From an uncultured Bacilli bacterium (GTDB lineage: Bacteria; Bacillota_I; Bacilli_A; RF39; UBA660), in assembly GCA_947626215.1 (NCBI GenBank), contig CANQRJ010000008.1, forward strand, positions 1 to 24,151: a stretch of DNA of 24,151 nt, written 5' to 3'. Made by a program: the position numbers and the translations under genes. Position 1 is the stretch's first letter. Every line of letters starts with the position of its first letter. Of this stretch, positions 16,098 to 24,105 are shown in pieces. The notes under the pieces are model-generated. The model had not been told where the DNA came from. It saw nothing but the letters and a program-made list of their open reading frames with translations, and did not search any database.

Positions 16098-16871
16098 CTA
16101 CACCTCTTCTGCAAATCCTTTTTCTAATTTTTTAAATATAAGGTAACCAATAACTAAGACAATCAAAGATAAAATGAAAATATAACAAAGAGAACCCATA
16201 TTAGGCATTTCTTTAAAATAGAAAATACTACGATAAATATCAATTAAATGAGCCATTGGATTTATATATAAAATCCATCTTATTTTTTCAGGAAACATAC
16301 TTGCCGTATATAAAATAGGAGTTCCATAGAAAACTAAATTGACAAAGAAAGTCACGACATATTCAACATCTCTTACATATACATTAATGGCACTTAAAAC
16401 AAATAATAACCCAAGACTAAGCATAGCTTGAATGATAGCCACTACTGGGAGCCACAAAATATAAATACTAAATCCAACTCCACCAAAAAGCAAAAATAAT
16501 AAAATAATGATACAAGAAATAAAGAAATTAATAAGTCCTGCAACAACGACACTCACAGGTAAAATTTCTCTTGGAAAATATACCTTTTTTATAATTCCAC
16601 CATTTAACCACACACAATTGCAACCCGTTGTAATACAAGTTGTGAAAAAATTCCATGGAATAATGGCAACAATTAAGAAAATTAAATAGTTATCTACTTG
16701 TACTCTCATGATATAAGGAAACACAAGGGCATAAACTAAAACCATTAAAAGAGGATTTAAAAAACTCCATAAAACCCCTAAAAAAGAGCCTTTATATTTT
16801 CCACGAATTTCTTTTTGAACATTCGTTTTTAAAAGTTCTCGATATTGATATAAATTTTTAAATACATTCAT
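16098..16871 (-). CDS. polysaccharide ABC exporter, permease (RgpC/TagG/Wzm type)
   Basis: This 257-residue ABC-2 type permease has six hydrophobic segments. The N-terminal cytoplasmic stretch EIRGKYKGSFLGVLWSFLNPL (about 25-45), leading into the first membrane helix, is typical of exporters of undecaprenyl-linked polysaccharides (Wzm, TagG, RgpC, GacD). It forms the channel with the ATPase encoded immediately upstream. The frame opens at 16886, inside the ATPase gene, but that ATG has no ribosome binding site; the ATG at 16871 is preceded by GGGTGAG and lies just after the ATPase stop. The finished chain on its lipid carrier is moved from the inner to the outer face of the membrane. Confidence 0.9.
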   Translation of the reverse strand: MNVFKNLYQYRELLKTNVQKEIRGKYKGSFLGVLWSFLNPLLMVLVYALVFPYIMRVQVDNYLIFLIVAIIPWNFFTTCITTGCNCVWLNGGIIKKVYFPREILPVSVVVAGLINFFISCIIILLFLLFGGVGFSIYILWLPVVAIIQAMLSLGLLFVLSAINVYVRDVEYVVTFFVNLVFYGTPILYTASMFPEKIRWILYINPMAHLIDIYRSIFYFKEMPNMGSLCYIFILSLIVLVIGYLIFKKLEKGFAEEV

Positions 16872-16876
16872 ATTTC

Positions 16877-17620
16877 TCACCCACATTTTTTCAAATATTC
16901 TGTAATCACATCATCTGGTGCTCCATCCATTGCGACGACTCCCTCATTAATCCAAATAGCTCTTGTACATAAACTTTTAATTTTATCTAAATCATGACTT
17001 ACAATGACAATCGTTTTATCACTTTCTTTTAGTTCATGTAATTTTTTAAAGCATTTTTCTTGAAAATGTTGATCTCCTACGGCTAAAATTTCATCAATGA
17101 GTAAAATCTCGGCATCTACATTAATTGCAATGGAAAAAGCAAGACGCATATACATTCCAGAAGAATAAGTACGTACAGGATTATCAATAAAATCTTTTAA
17201 TTCTGAAAATTCTATAATCTCATCTAATCTTTTATCAATTTCTTTTTTAGTAAGTCCAAAAATAGAGGCATTAAAATAAATATTCTCTCTTCCCGTAAAA
17301 TCATTATGAAATCCTGCTCCTAGTTCAAGTAAACTCGTAAGTTTTCCATGAGTGATAATATGCCCTTTCGTAGGATAAATAATCTTCGTCATCAATTTTA
17401 AAAGAGTTGATTTTCCAGAACCATTCACACCTACTAAGCCAACAGTTTCTCCTTTAGAAATCGTAAGATTAATATCTTTTAAAGCCGTGAATTTTTCACT
17501 TTTATTTCGTTTCCAAAAAATCAAATGTTCTTTTAAAGTACTTGCTTTATCATAATAAATTTTAAAAGATTTGGTTACATGATCCACTTCGATGGCATTC
17601 ACTTCTTTTGTACTTTTCAT
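16877..17620 (-). CDS. polysaccharide ABC exporter, ATPase (RgpD/TagH/Wzt type)
   Basis: The 247-residue protein is a complete ABC ATPase: Walker A GVNGSGKST (64-72), signature YSSGM (152-156), Walker B ILLIDE (172-177) and H-loop SHD with H209. The long segment before Walker A with SFKIYY and the LLELGAGFHNDFTGRENI stretch are typical of the Wzt/TagH/RgpD group. There is no C-terminal carbohydrate-binding domain of the long Wzt kind, so export probably does not depend on recognising a terminal cap. The frame opens at 17674, but that would lie upstream of the predicted transcription start; GAGGTGATC fixes the start at 17620. It is the first gene after promoter 17646-17674. Confidence 0.92.
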   Translation of the reverse strand: MKSTKEVNAIEVDHVTKSFKIYYDKASTLKEHLIFWKRNKSEKFTALKDINLTISKGETVGLVGVNGSGKSTLLKLMTKIIYPTKGHIITHGKLTSLLELGAGFHNDFTGRENIYFNASIFGLTKKEIDKRLDEIIEFSELKDFIDNPVRTYSSGMYMRLAFSIAINVDAEILLIDEILAVGDQHFQEKCFKKLHELKESDKTIVIVSHDLDKIKSLCTRAIWINEGVVAMDGAPDDVITEYLKKCG

Positions 17621-17645
17621 TTTGATCACCTCATTACTTAACAAT

Positions 17646-17674
17646 AGTATAACAAAAAGAACAAAAGATATCAA
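17646..17674 (-). promoter_or_regulatory. strong sigma-A promoter of the ABC exporter unit
   Basis: Minus strand: TTGATA (-35, plus 17669-17674), 17-base spacer, TATACT (-10, plus 17646-17651) preceded by TGT, an extended -10. Transcription should start near 17639. The -35 lies in the loop of the terminator 17654-17685. Confidence 0.75.
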
Positions 17675-17685
17675 TTTTTGTTCTT
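17654..17685 (-). terminator. intrinsic terminator after the GT4 gene, overlapping the next promoter
   Basis: Minus-strand arms AAGAACAAAA (plus 17676-17685) and TTTTGTTCTT (plus 17657-17666) form a perfect 10-bp stem with a 9-base loop, followed by TTT. The T tail is short, so some read-through into the ABC genes is likely. Confidence 0.65.
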
Positions 17686-17704
17686 AAAAAACTAAAAAAT
17701 AAAT

Positions 17705-18886
17705 TTATGAATGCCATAAGGTTTCAAATACTTCTTTATAACGATTTACAATAATTTCCCATGTATAATCTTTTTTGATTCTTTCTTTGGCTTTTTTTCC
17801 ATATTCCAAAAACTTTGAATCATCCCATTTTTCAACTTCTAAAATTAATTTCTTTAAAGAATCTTTTTCCTTACTAAAATAAAGACAAGCATCTTCTCCT
17901 ACTTCTTTGTTATAACAAACATCAAATAACAAATTTACGTCTGTAATACTTAGAGCCTCTAGTAAAGAAGGATTCGTTCCTCCGACAGAATGGCCATGTA
18001 AATAAGCATAAGCATTCTTTCTAACATAAAGCAAGGATTCTTCTTCGTATAAAGAACCTACAAATTTAATTCGTTTGTCTTCTTCAAAATGTGTCGATTC
18101 TTTTAAATGATTAAAAAATTGATTTTCTTCCACATTACTAATAATCACTAAATCTTTTTTAGTAGGACTATTCATAAATTCTCGAATCATAAGTTCATAA
18201 TTATTTTCAGGAGTAAATCTTCCTACAATTAAATAGTAGTTTTTTTCTTTGATATTCCATTTAGAAAATAATTCTTCCACGATTTTTGTTTTTTTCGGAT
18301 GTCGGTTTAAATAAGCACCGAACGCGATAAACTTAGTCGGCGTGTGAAAAGAAGGATACTCTTTTTTGATATAGATCTCAATTGACTTCGAATCACATAC
18401 ACAGTAATCACTATAATGAACGCAAAAACGTTCACTCATTTTAAAACATTTTTGAATCCACCAAGACCACTTTTCTCTTTTCCATTCAAGACCATCAGGA
18501 TTAATAATGAGATAAGCTCCCATCTTTCTTAATTTCCGATGCCAAAAAGGAAAAAAAGGACCTACTTTACAACCTAATTCTAAAACAATCGCATTTTTTA
18601 AATGTTTTTCTTTGATATATTTTAGAAAATAACGAGTTGCTTTTATCGTAAAAAGAAACATCGTGATAAATCCTTTTTTGGGTACATAAATAGAAGGACA
18701 AACCACTTTATCTTCCATTTTTATTTTTCCATCTAAAGTTTTATCATGAGTAAGACTTGGAACAAAAAAGTGGTAACGAGAGTCATGGTTATTTTTAATA
18801 AATTGAGTGACAAAAGTTTCCCATCCTCCATAAGCATATTGATACCCTCTTGAGCCAATAATAATAATGTTTTTTTCATCTTTCAT
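17705..18886 (-). CDS. GT4 glycosyltransferase, Cps2T/GacB-like (probable beta-1,4-rhamnosyltransferase)
   Basis: The 393-residue cytoplasmic enzyme has a two-lobed GT-B plan. The N-terminal lobe begins with IIIIGSRGYQYAYGGWETFV (7-26), the DUF1972 signature of Cps2T-like enzymes, and contains NPDGLEWKREKWSW (129-142). The C-terminal GT4 lobe has VGRFTPENN (221-229) and the donor site HGHSVGGTNPSLLEAL (297-312). Family knowledge: GacB and Cps2T add the first rhamnose to lipid-linked GlcNAc, which would fit the TagO-type enzyme encoded upstream. The substrate is inferred, as no dTDP-rhamnose genes are in the window. AGAGGA precedes the start. It follows the GT2 gene by 18 bases and ends before a terminator. 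Confidence 0.82.
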   Translation of the reverse strand: MKDEKNIIIIGSRGYQYAYGGWETFVTQFIKNNHDSRYHFFVPSLTHDKTLDGKIKMEDKVVCPSIYVPKKGFITMFLFTIKATRYFLKYIKEKHLKNAIVLELGCKVGPFFPFWHRKLRKMGAYLIINPDGLEWKREKWSWWIQKCFKMSERFCVHYSDYCVCDSKSIEIYIKKEYPSFHTPTKFIAFGAYLNRHPKKTKIVEELFSKWNIKEKNYYLIVGRFTPENNYELMIREFMNSPTKKDLVIISNVEENQFFNHLKESTHFEEDKRIKFVGSLYEEESLLYVRKNAYAYLHGHSVGGTNPSLLEALSITDVNLLFDVCYNKEVGEDACLYFSKEKDSLKKLILEVEKWDDSKFLEYGKKAKERIKKDYTWEIIVNRYKEVFETLWHS

Positions 18887-18904
18887 AAGAATCCTCTTTT
18901 CTTA

Positions 18905-19750
18905 TTAAATCCAAAATGTTAAATATAAAATTCCTAAACTACAATAATAAACCAACTTCAAAAGCCAAAGTTTTAAAAAGCCAATTTTTTCATAAGTTGT
19001 CTCATAATAAAACATACTTTTCTTTAAAGCTTTATATTTTTTAATTTTATTTAAACTCTTATCCACACTTAAAGAACATTGATGCTCAACACTTAAAGCT
19101 AAATCTACGGTTATTTTTAAATTATGGCTTTGAGCTTTTTTTCCAATAATGTTTTCTTCATAATATAAAAATGTATGAGGATCAAAATAATGAATTCTTT
19201 TAAAATCTTTCATTCTTGCCATGAAAAAGCTTCCATGAATGACTTCTACATCTGTTAGTCTTCTACAATAATGCTCTTTTTTATAACGTTGTAATTTTTC
19301 GGCAAAACGATGAAAAAAATTAATAGTAGATAAAACTTCTCTAAAATAAGTCGGTAATTTCCACCCTTTAGAAATGGTTCCATTTTCAATAATTTTGGGT
19401 CCTAAAAAAGACAAAGAAGGGTCGGTTTTCATATCTTTTATCATTTCTTTTATGACGCTTTCTTCTACTACAATATCAGGATTCGAAATAATAACCAGTT
19501 CACACTCGGTATGTTCTTCTAAATATTTTAATCCAATATTATTTCCACTTCCATAGCCTTTATTATGAGAAGATTCTAACAATTTAATTTTTTTATTTTC
19601 ATATTTTTTTAAAATGGAAACCGAATCATCCGTACTACAATTATCCACGATTACAATTTTGGATAAGCATTCAAAGTCTTTAATTTGTTCAATCATTTTA
19701 CTTGTATTTTCTGCATCATTATAATTTAAAATTACAATTCCTGTTTTCAA
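18905..19750 (-). CDS. GT2 glycosyltransferase (rhamnosyltransferase-like) with a TTG start
   Basis: The 281-residue GT2 enzyme shows IVILNYND (5-12), VDNCS (35-39), NKGYGSGNN (63-71), ISNPDIVV (88-95) with the metal-binding Asp92, and a basic amphipathic, partly hydrophobic C-terminus (about 255-281) that may sit at the membrane. This is the plan of rhamnosyltransferases such as RgpB/GacC that extend the chain after the GacB-like step; the exact sugar is not determined. The longest frame opens with GTG at 19759, but that GTG is itself part of the ribosome binding site AGTAGGTGA. A TTG at 19750, eight bases after the GG of that site, is the better start and directly precedes KTGIVILNYN. Confidence 0.82.
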   Translation of the reverse strand: MKTGIVILNYNDAENTSKMIEQIKDFECLSKIVIVDNCSTDDSVSILKKYENKKIKLLESSHNKGYGSGNNIGLKYLEEHTECELVIISNPDIVVEESVIKEMIKDMKTDPSLSFLGPKIIENGTISKGWKLPTYFREVLSTINFFHRFAEKLQRYKKEHYCRRLTDVEVIHGSFFMARMKDFKRIHYFDPHTFLYYEENIIGKKAQSHNLKITVDLALSVEHQCSLSVDKSLNKIKKYKALKKSMFYYETTYEKIGFLKLWLLKLVYYCSLGILYLTFWI

Positions 19751-19755
19751 AATAA

Positions 19756-19764
19756 TCACCTACT
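19756..19764 (-). promoter_or_regulatory. ribosome binding site that sets a TTG start
   Basis: The minus strand reads AGTAGGTGA, one mismatch from AGGAGGTGA. It contains the TAG stop of the upstream fusion gene and an in-frame GTG. Its spacing fits the TTG at 19750 and not the GTG. Confidence 0.65.
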
Positions 19765-22312
19765 TAAAAATTTGTTCTAAATCTTTTTGAACTCGTTCCT
19801 CGTCATATGAACGAACAGTTTCTAAAGCATTTTTTAAAATTTCTTTTTTAACATTTTCATCCATTTTTCTTATTTTTTGAATTTTTTTAGCAAGATAACT
19901 TCCATCTTTATCTTCATGGAATGTAAAAGAATTCACTCCATCTTTTAAATATTCCTTTGGTCCATATAAATCGCACCCGACTACTAAAGTTTCACAAGCC
20001 ATAGCCTCTAATCCAATTAAACCTAAGGATTCACTTTTTCTTCTTGTTGGATATAACAAAATATCAAACGCATTATAATACAAAACTAAATCTTTTTGAG
20101 ATACAAATGGAACTTGTTTTACTATGGTTTCTAATCCTAAATGTTGAACCATTTTCAAAAAATCTTTTTCTTCTAACCCAGAACCTACAACTAAACCTCT
20201 TACATCAGGAAGTGTTTTTTTAAGTTCTTTAATAGTTTTTAAGAAAGTATCCCATCCCTTGTTTTTTTCAATTCGTCCGACAAAACCTACATAAAATTTA
20301 TTTTCTTCTAGTCCTAGTTTTTTTCTTGCGTCTTCTTTTGAAATCGAATGAAATACATTTTTATTCACTCCACCAGAAGGTGTCACAAAAATTTTATCTT
20401 GAGAAATATGATAATCATTCACTAAAACTTCTTTAAAATAACTAGAAGGCGCGATTACCTTGTCGGCATAAGGTAAGATAAATTGACTTCGTTTGATATT
20501 TTTTTCTTCCCAAGAATAATCTTTTACAATATCGTTTCCATGTGTATTAAAAATATATTCTGTTTTAAAGCAAACAAGCCTTGATAAAAAGATACCAAAT
20601 GCAGAATGAGATACAAAATGAACATAAACATAGTCATAGCTAAGGAAAAAAGATGCCATAAAAGATTTTATATAAAATAAGAAATAACTAAATAAACGAA
20701 TCATTTTATTTGGATGTTTCCTTAAAACGACATGATTAACATGGAATCCAAGACTCTTTAATATTTCTTCACAGTTTTGAACAAAAGATCCATAATGTTT
20801 AAATTTTTTAGAAGGATACATATTAGAAACCACTAAAACGCTTTTCTTTTCTTTTGGCATAAGGTAGGCATTAGTACCCATAAGCACATTTGAAAAACCA
20901 TTGGTAAGAACAAATCCTTCTAACGCACTATAAAGAAGACTTGCAAAAATACCAAATCGTTTATGAATATCGATATATACAAAATAAGCAAAAGAAAGAA
21001 GAAAGAACATGTAAAACAAAAATCCTGCATACCCTAAAAAATAAAAGATATCGATAAAATCCATTCCGGTTACTACAAATCCGGCATCCTTTATCATTGA
21101 AATACCAAATATTTTTTCTTCTATGTTCCCATTTTGAAATAAGTTGTTTTGATGATTTACAAGTTCTAAACGTGCATTAAATGTTTCAAAAGTTTTTAAT
21201 GTACTTATCTCGGGAATCCATGTATAAAAGAATACTCCTAATGATAAAATACTTAAAATAAGATACAAATATTTTTTTTCTTTTTTCTTTTTCCAATCTT
21301 TGATGATTAAAAAAGTTAAAAATAAAACCATTTCTAAACTAAGAAAAATTGATTTAAAAATGACAAGAAAGGAAAAAATAATTCCAAAACCAACTACTTG
21401 TAATAAAAAGTTTTTATGTTTACTTAAGGAATAAAGCGTACATGGAAAAGACATGACTAAAATAGCAATTAAACTATGAGGAACTCCTGTTTGATAAAAA
21501 AACAAAGAACAAAAAAGAGTTTCAAAAAATAGTTTAGGTAAAAAACTTTGATTCATTTTTTGATTTCCTATTTGATAAAAATAAAGTCCTGCAAAAGGAA
21601 GAAGGAATATTTGAATAAAGAAAAGACTATTCTCAAAAATATCAACATTTTTACTAATCAAATAACATTCTTGAATCATAAAATAAATGACAAAAATGAA
21701 AATAAGACTACGATTTTTTTTATTCCATATAAGACCTATTAAAAACCATAAAAGATAAATGATAGAGATAATGAGACTTAAATAATTTATGAATGTATTA
21801 GAAAATATTTGACAAATGGTGATAAAAACAGGCATTCCAAATAAACTATAATATAAAATAGAATCAAAAATCACTCGAAAAGGAAAATGTTTTTTTCTTT
21901 TTTCTTTCTTATTTTTGAAAACAAAAACTTTACTCAATATATAGTTACACACAATGACAATTCCTTGGTTTAAAATTTTTATGATTTTATCACTAAAATG
22001 AAGAATACTTACACCTAAAAACATCACGGCCATATCAAGGAAAAGAGTAAGAATCCGAGATGCAAAAAATTTTACTCCTTCTACTAATTTTTTTTCATTT
22101 TTACTTTTAAACACAAAAATACGATTGGTAATATATGCGAATAAAACGGCACAAAACCAACTTATCATATTTGCAATTTGTAATTCTATAGGATGTTCTG
22201 GATTTAACACGGTAAAAACTAAACCATAGTACACCACTAAATTAATAATTGTGGTTAAAACTCCGAATATTAAATAACGGATGATTTCTTTAAATGATTC
22301 TTTATTTTTCAT
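19760..22312 (-). CDS. three-part fusion: GtrA flippase / O-antigen polymerase-ligase-like / GT4 glycosyltransferase
   Basis: The 850-residue protein has three parts. Residues 1-140 are a GtrA-type four-helix domain (IRYLIFGVLTTIINLVVYYG; ITNRIFVFKS at 61-70; YILSKVFVFKN at 124-134). Residues about 145-475 hold some ten membrane helices and resemble O-antigen polymerase/ligase (Wzy/WaaL) proteins: an external loop with FNARLELVNHQNN (378-390), a glycine-containing IFGI (401-404) and MDFIDIFYFLGYAGFLFY (417-434). Residues about 487-850 form a complete GT4 enzyme with VVSNMYPS, FNTHGNDIV, FVGRIEKNKGWDTF (677-690) and ESLGLIGLEAMA (761-772). No stop or good internal start separates the parts. 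It overlaps the TagO-type gene by ATGA; AAGGAG lies twelve bases upstream. It could flip, polymerise or ligate, and extend the glycan, but this is inference. Confidence 0.78.
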   Translation of the reverse strand: MKNKESFKEIIRYLIFGVLTTIINLVVYYGLVFTVLNPEHPIELQIANMISWFCAVLFAYITNRIFVFKSKNEKKLVEGVKFFASRILTLFLDMAVMFLGVSILHFSDKIIKILNQGIVIVCNYILSKVFVFKNKKEKRKKHFPFRVIFDSILYYSLFGMPVFITICQIFSNTFINYLSLIISIIYLLWFLIGLIWNKKNRSLIFIFVIYFMIQECYLISKNVDIFENSLFFIQIFLLPFAGLYFYQIGNQKMNQSFLPKLFFETLFCSLFFYQTGVPHSLIAILVMSFPCTLYSLSKHKNFLLQVVGFGIIFSFLVIFKSIFLSLEMVLFLTFLIIKDWKKKKEKKYLYLILSILSLGVFFYTWIPEISTLKTFETFNARLELVNHQNNLFQNGNIEEKIFGISMIKDAGFVVTGMDFIDIFYFLGYAGFLFYMFFLLSFAYFVYIDIHKRFGIFASLLYSALEGFVLTNGFSNVLMGTNAYLMPKEKKSVLVVSNMYPSKKFKHYGSFVQNCEEILKSLGFHVNHVVLRKHPNKMIRLFSYFLFYIKSFMASFFLSYDYVYVHFVSHSAFGIFLSRLVCFKTEYIFNTHGNDIVKDYSWEEKNIKRSQFILPYADKVIAPSSYFKEVLVNDYHISQDKIFVTPSGGVNKNVFHSISKEDARKKLGLEENKFYVGFVGRIEKNKGWDTFLKTIKELKKTLPDVRGLVVGSGLEEKDFLKMVQHLGLETIVKQVPFVSQKDLVLYYNAFDILLYPTRRKSESLGLIGLEAMACETLVVGCDLYGPKEYLKDGVNSFTFHEDKDGSYLAKKIQKIRKMDENVKKEILKNALETVRSYDEERVQKDLEQIFK

Positions 22313-23364
22313 TTTCTTTTTCCACTCCTTTTAGGAAAAAGAATTTCCGTTTTTAATACGATAAAGAAAAATACAATCATTAAAGCAATATATAAGATGT
22401 AAGCATAACGATAATAACTTAATGAATATAAAATCGTCGCGACAGAAAAACCAATATTAATCGTATAAATGACGGCTAAAGATTCTTTCGTGGAAAATTT
22501 CATTTTTAAAAGTTGATGATGTAAATGATCTTTATCTGGTGTTGTAAACGGATTTTTCTTTTGAAAACTTCTTCTTAATATCGAAAATAATACATCAATA
22601 ATAGGTGTTGCAAGAATGCCAAGAGGAATGATTAACGAAGTAAATGTAGCCACTTTAAATCCATAAAGAGCCGTAGTCGCGACCATAAGTCCTACAAAGT
22701 TACTTCCAGAGTCTCCAATATAAAGTCTTGCAGGTGGAAAGTTGTAAACTAAAAAACCGAGTAAAGATCCAATCATTAAAATAGCAATCGTGGTATCAAT
22801 ATTTCCTGCCATACTAAGTAACATAGCAATGACTAAAATCGTCACAAAATAAATAATAGAAATTCCACTACTCAAACCATCCATTCCATCAGATAAGTCA
22901 ATAGCATTAATAATACCAAGCATAAAAATTAAAGTAACGAGATAGTTAAAAGGTGTAGGAAAATTAAAATATATTCCTAAAAAGGTAAAATGTTCAATAG
23001 TAATTTTTCCATAAAACATAATGATTGAAATCGCGATGACTTGACCTAAAAACTGATACTTAGCACTGATAGGCTTAATATCATCAATTAATCCAACAAG
23101 TAGTATCACTATACTAGATATTAATATAGCTAACATTTCGGTACTTGCTCTTCCAAATAACATATAACCTAATAAAAATGAAAAGAAAACGGCTAACCCG
23201 CCTATTGTAGGCATCGGTACTTTATTTAATCTTCTAGCATTTGGATAATCGATAGCCCCAATATGAAAGGCAATTTTTTTTACAATAGGAACTAAAATTA
23301 AACTAAAAAGAAATGTGGATCCTATCATAAGTAAAATATTTACTGTATTAATTTCTAATTTCAT
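22309..23364 (-). CDS. tagO: TagO/WecA-type undecaprenyl-phosphate sugar-1-phosphate transferase
   Basis: The 351-residue membrane enzyme starts glycan synthesis by moving GlcNAc-1-phosphate (typical for the family) from UDP to undecaprenyl phosphate. It has about ten helices and the family motifs: RRLNKVPMPTIGG (44-56), the Mg-binding LIDD with D94-D95, NAIDLSDGMDGL (153-164), YIGDSGSNFVG (215-225) and DHLHHQLL (279-286) on a cytoplasmic loop. The DHLHHQ loop separates TagO/WecA from MraY. The frame opens at 23406, but that start lies upstream of the predicted transcription start; the ATG at 23364 has GAGGGTG upstream. It leads the polysaccharide operon and overlaps the fusion gene by ATGA. 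The symbol is by similarity. Confidence 0.87.
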   Translation of the reverse strand: MKLEINTVNILLMIGSTFLFSLILVPIVKKIAFHIGAIDYPNARRLNKVPMPTIGGLAVFFSFLLGYMLFGRASTEMLAILISSIVILLVGLIDDIKPISAKYQFLGQVIAISIIMFYGKITIEHFTFLGIYFNFPTPFNYLVTLIFMLGIINAIDLSDGMDGLSSGISIIYFVTILVIAMLLSMAGNIDTTIAILMIGSLLGFLVYNFPPARLYIGDSGSNFVGLMVATTALYGFKVATFTSLIIPLGILATPIIDVLFSILRRSFQKKNPFTTPDKDHLHHQLLKMKFSTKESLAVIYTINIGFSVATILYSLSYYRYAYILYIALMIVFFFIVLKTEILFPKRSGKRK

Positions 23365-23385
23365 TCGACACACCCTCTTAAAAAC

Positions 23386-23391
23386 ATTATA
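23386..23391 (-). promoter_or_regulatory. -10 element of the polysaccharide operon promoter
   Basis: The minus strand reads TATAAT, with transcription expected near 23380 and a short leader to the ATG at 23364. The -35 region is T-rich without a good TTGACA match. It sits between the terminator 23427-23459 and the TagO-type gene. Confidence 0.5.
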
Positions 23392-23426
23392 CCTTAAAAC
23401 TCTCATGAAAAACAGAAATTTTTAAC

Positions 23427-23459
23427 AAAAAAGAAAAAACAAGACAATTTCTTGTTTTT
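23427..23459 (-). terminator. intrinsic terminator after the membrane-anchored hypothetical gene
   Basis: Minus-strand arms AAAAACAAG (plus 23451-23459) and CTTGTTTTT (plus 23435-23443) form a 9-bp stem with a 7-base loop, followed by TCTTTTTT. It overlaps the TAA stop of the upstream gene and separates it from the polysaccharide operon. Confidence 0.75.
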
Positions 23460-23994
23460 ATTCTTCAGGTGGAAGTTCCATTAACTTCACTTCAATTAAT
23501 GTATAATTCTTACCATCTGGTTTATAAATATATTCATATGTTGTTCCAAAATTCAAAGAATTATCTAATGATTCTTCACTGTAACTTCCTACGACAGTAT
23601 CGTCTAGTTTTCGTAACTCTCCATCTACATTTTTTAATACGTTAGCATGAATGACTAAATTTCCATCTAAGTCATAAGTATAACCAATCATTTTAGAATA
23701 ATAATTATCTTTTTGACAAGCTCCTCCACCTAAGTCATCTACACCTGCAATTTCTACTTTTTCATCAGGATCTAAATCCCATACTAAAGTTCCTTTGCAA
23801 TTATTTGTCATGTCATTATAAATATCAATCGCTTGTTCTGGCTCTACTTGTTGAACAGGTGTATTATCTAAAACCTCATTAGGACTAGAAGGATTCATTT
23901 CTTTTTTTGGAGAGATTACAAATACAAGTATTCCTACAAATAAAATAATAGCTACTCCACATCCCATATAAATTATAGTTTTTTTATCTTTCAT
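23458..23994 (-). CDS. hypothetical membrane-anchored extracytoplasmic protein
   Basis: I do not recognise this family. The 178-residue protein starts with MKDKK, one hydrophobic helix (about 6-28), then a linker rich in Pro, Ser and Asn (about 31-48), and an acidic soluble domain (about 50-178) that should face outside. A Cys in the membrane segment (MGCGVAI) is not in a clear lipobox. The domain holds two cysteines (NNCKG and GACQK), which could form a disulfide. The frame opens at 24030, but that ATG lies in the predicted promoter; GAGGTTG supports 23994. It has its own promoter and terminator, so it is not part of the polysaccharide operon. Confidence 0.7.
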   Translation of the reverse strand: MKDKKTIIYMGCGVAIILFVGILVFVISPKKEMNPSSPNEVLDNTPVQQVEPEQAIDIYNDMTNNCKGTLVWDLDPDEKVEIAGVDDLGGGACQKDNYYSKMIGYTYDLDGNLVIHANVLKNVDGELRKLDDTVVGSYSEESLDNSLNFGTTYEYIYKPDGKNYTLIEVKLMELPPEE

Positions 23995-24018
23995 TTTTTC
24001 AACCTCTATTCTAACAAT

Positions 24019-24027
24019 AGTATACCA
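24019..24027 (-). promoter_or_regulatory. extended -10 promoter of the membrane-anchored hypothetical gene
   Basis: The minus strand reads TGGTATACT, an extended -10 (TGnTATACT). No good -35 is found. Transcription would start near 24012, 18 bases before the chosen start codon. Confidence 0.55.
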
Positions 24028-24105
24028 CATCTTTTATAAAATTCTTTAAAAATTTCAAAAAAATACTATTTTTCTGTAACTATTCAGACTAAGACATACT
24101 AAAAC

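Noticed and set aside
20800..20900. Separate GT4 gene starting inside the fusion at Met478 or Met485
   Set aside because: No ribosome binding site precedes either ATG, and the frame is continuous with the membrane part.
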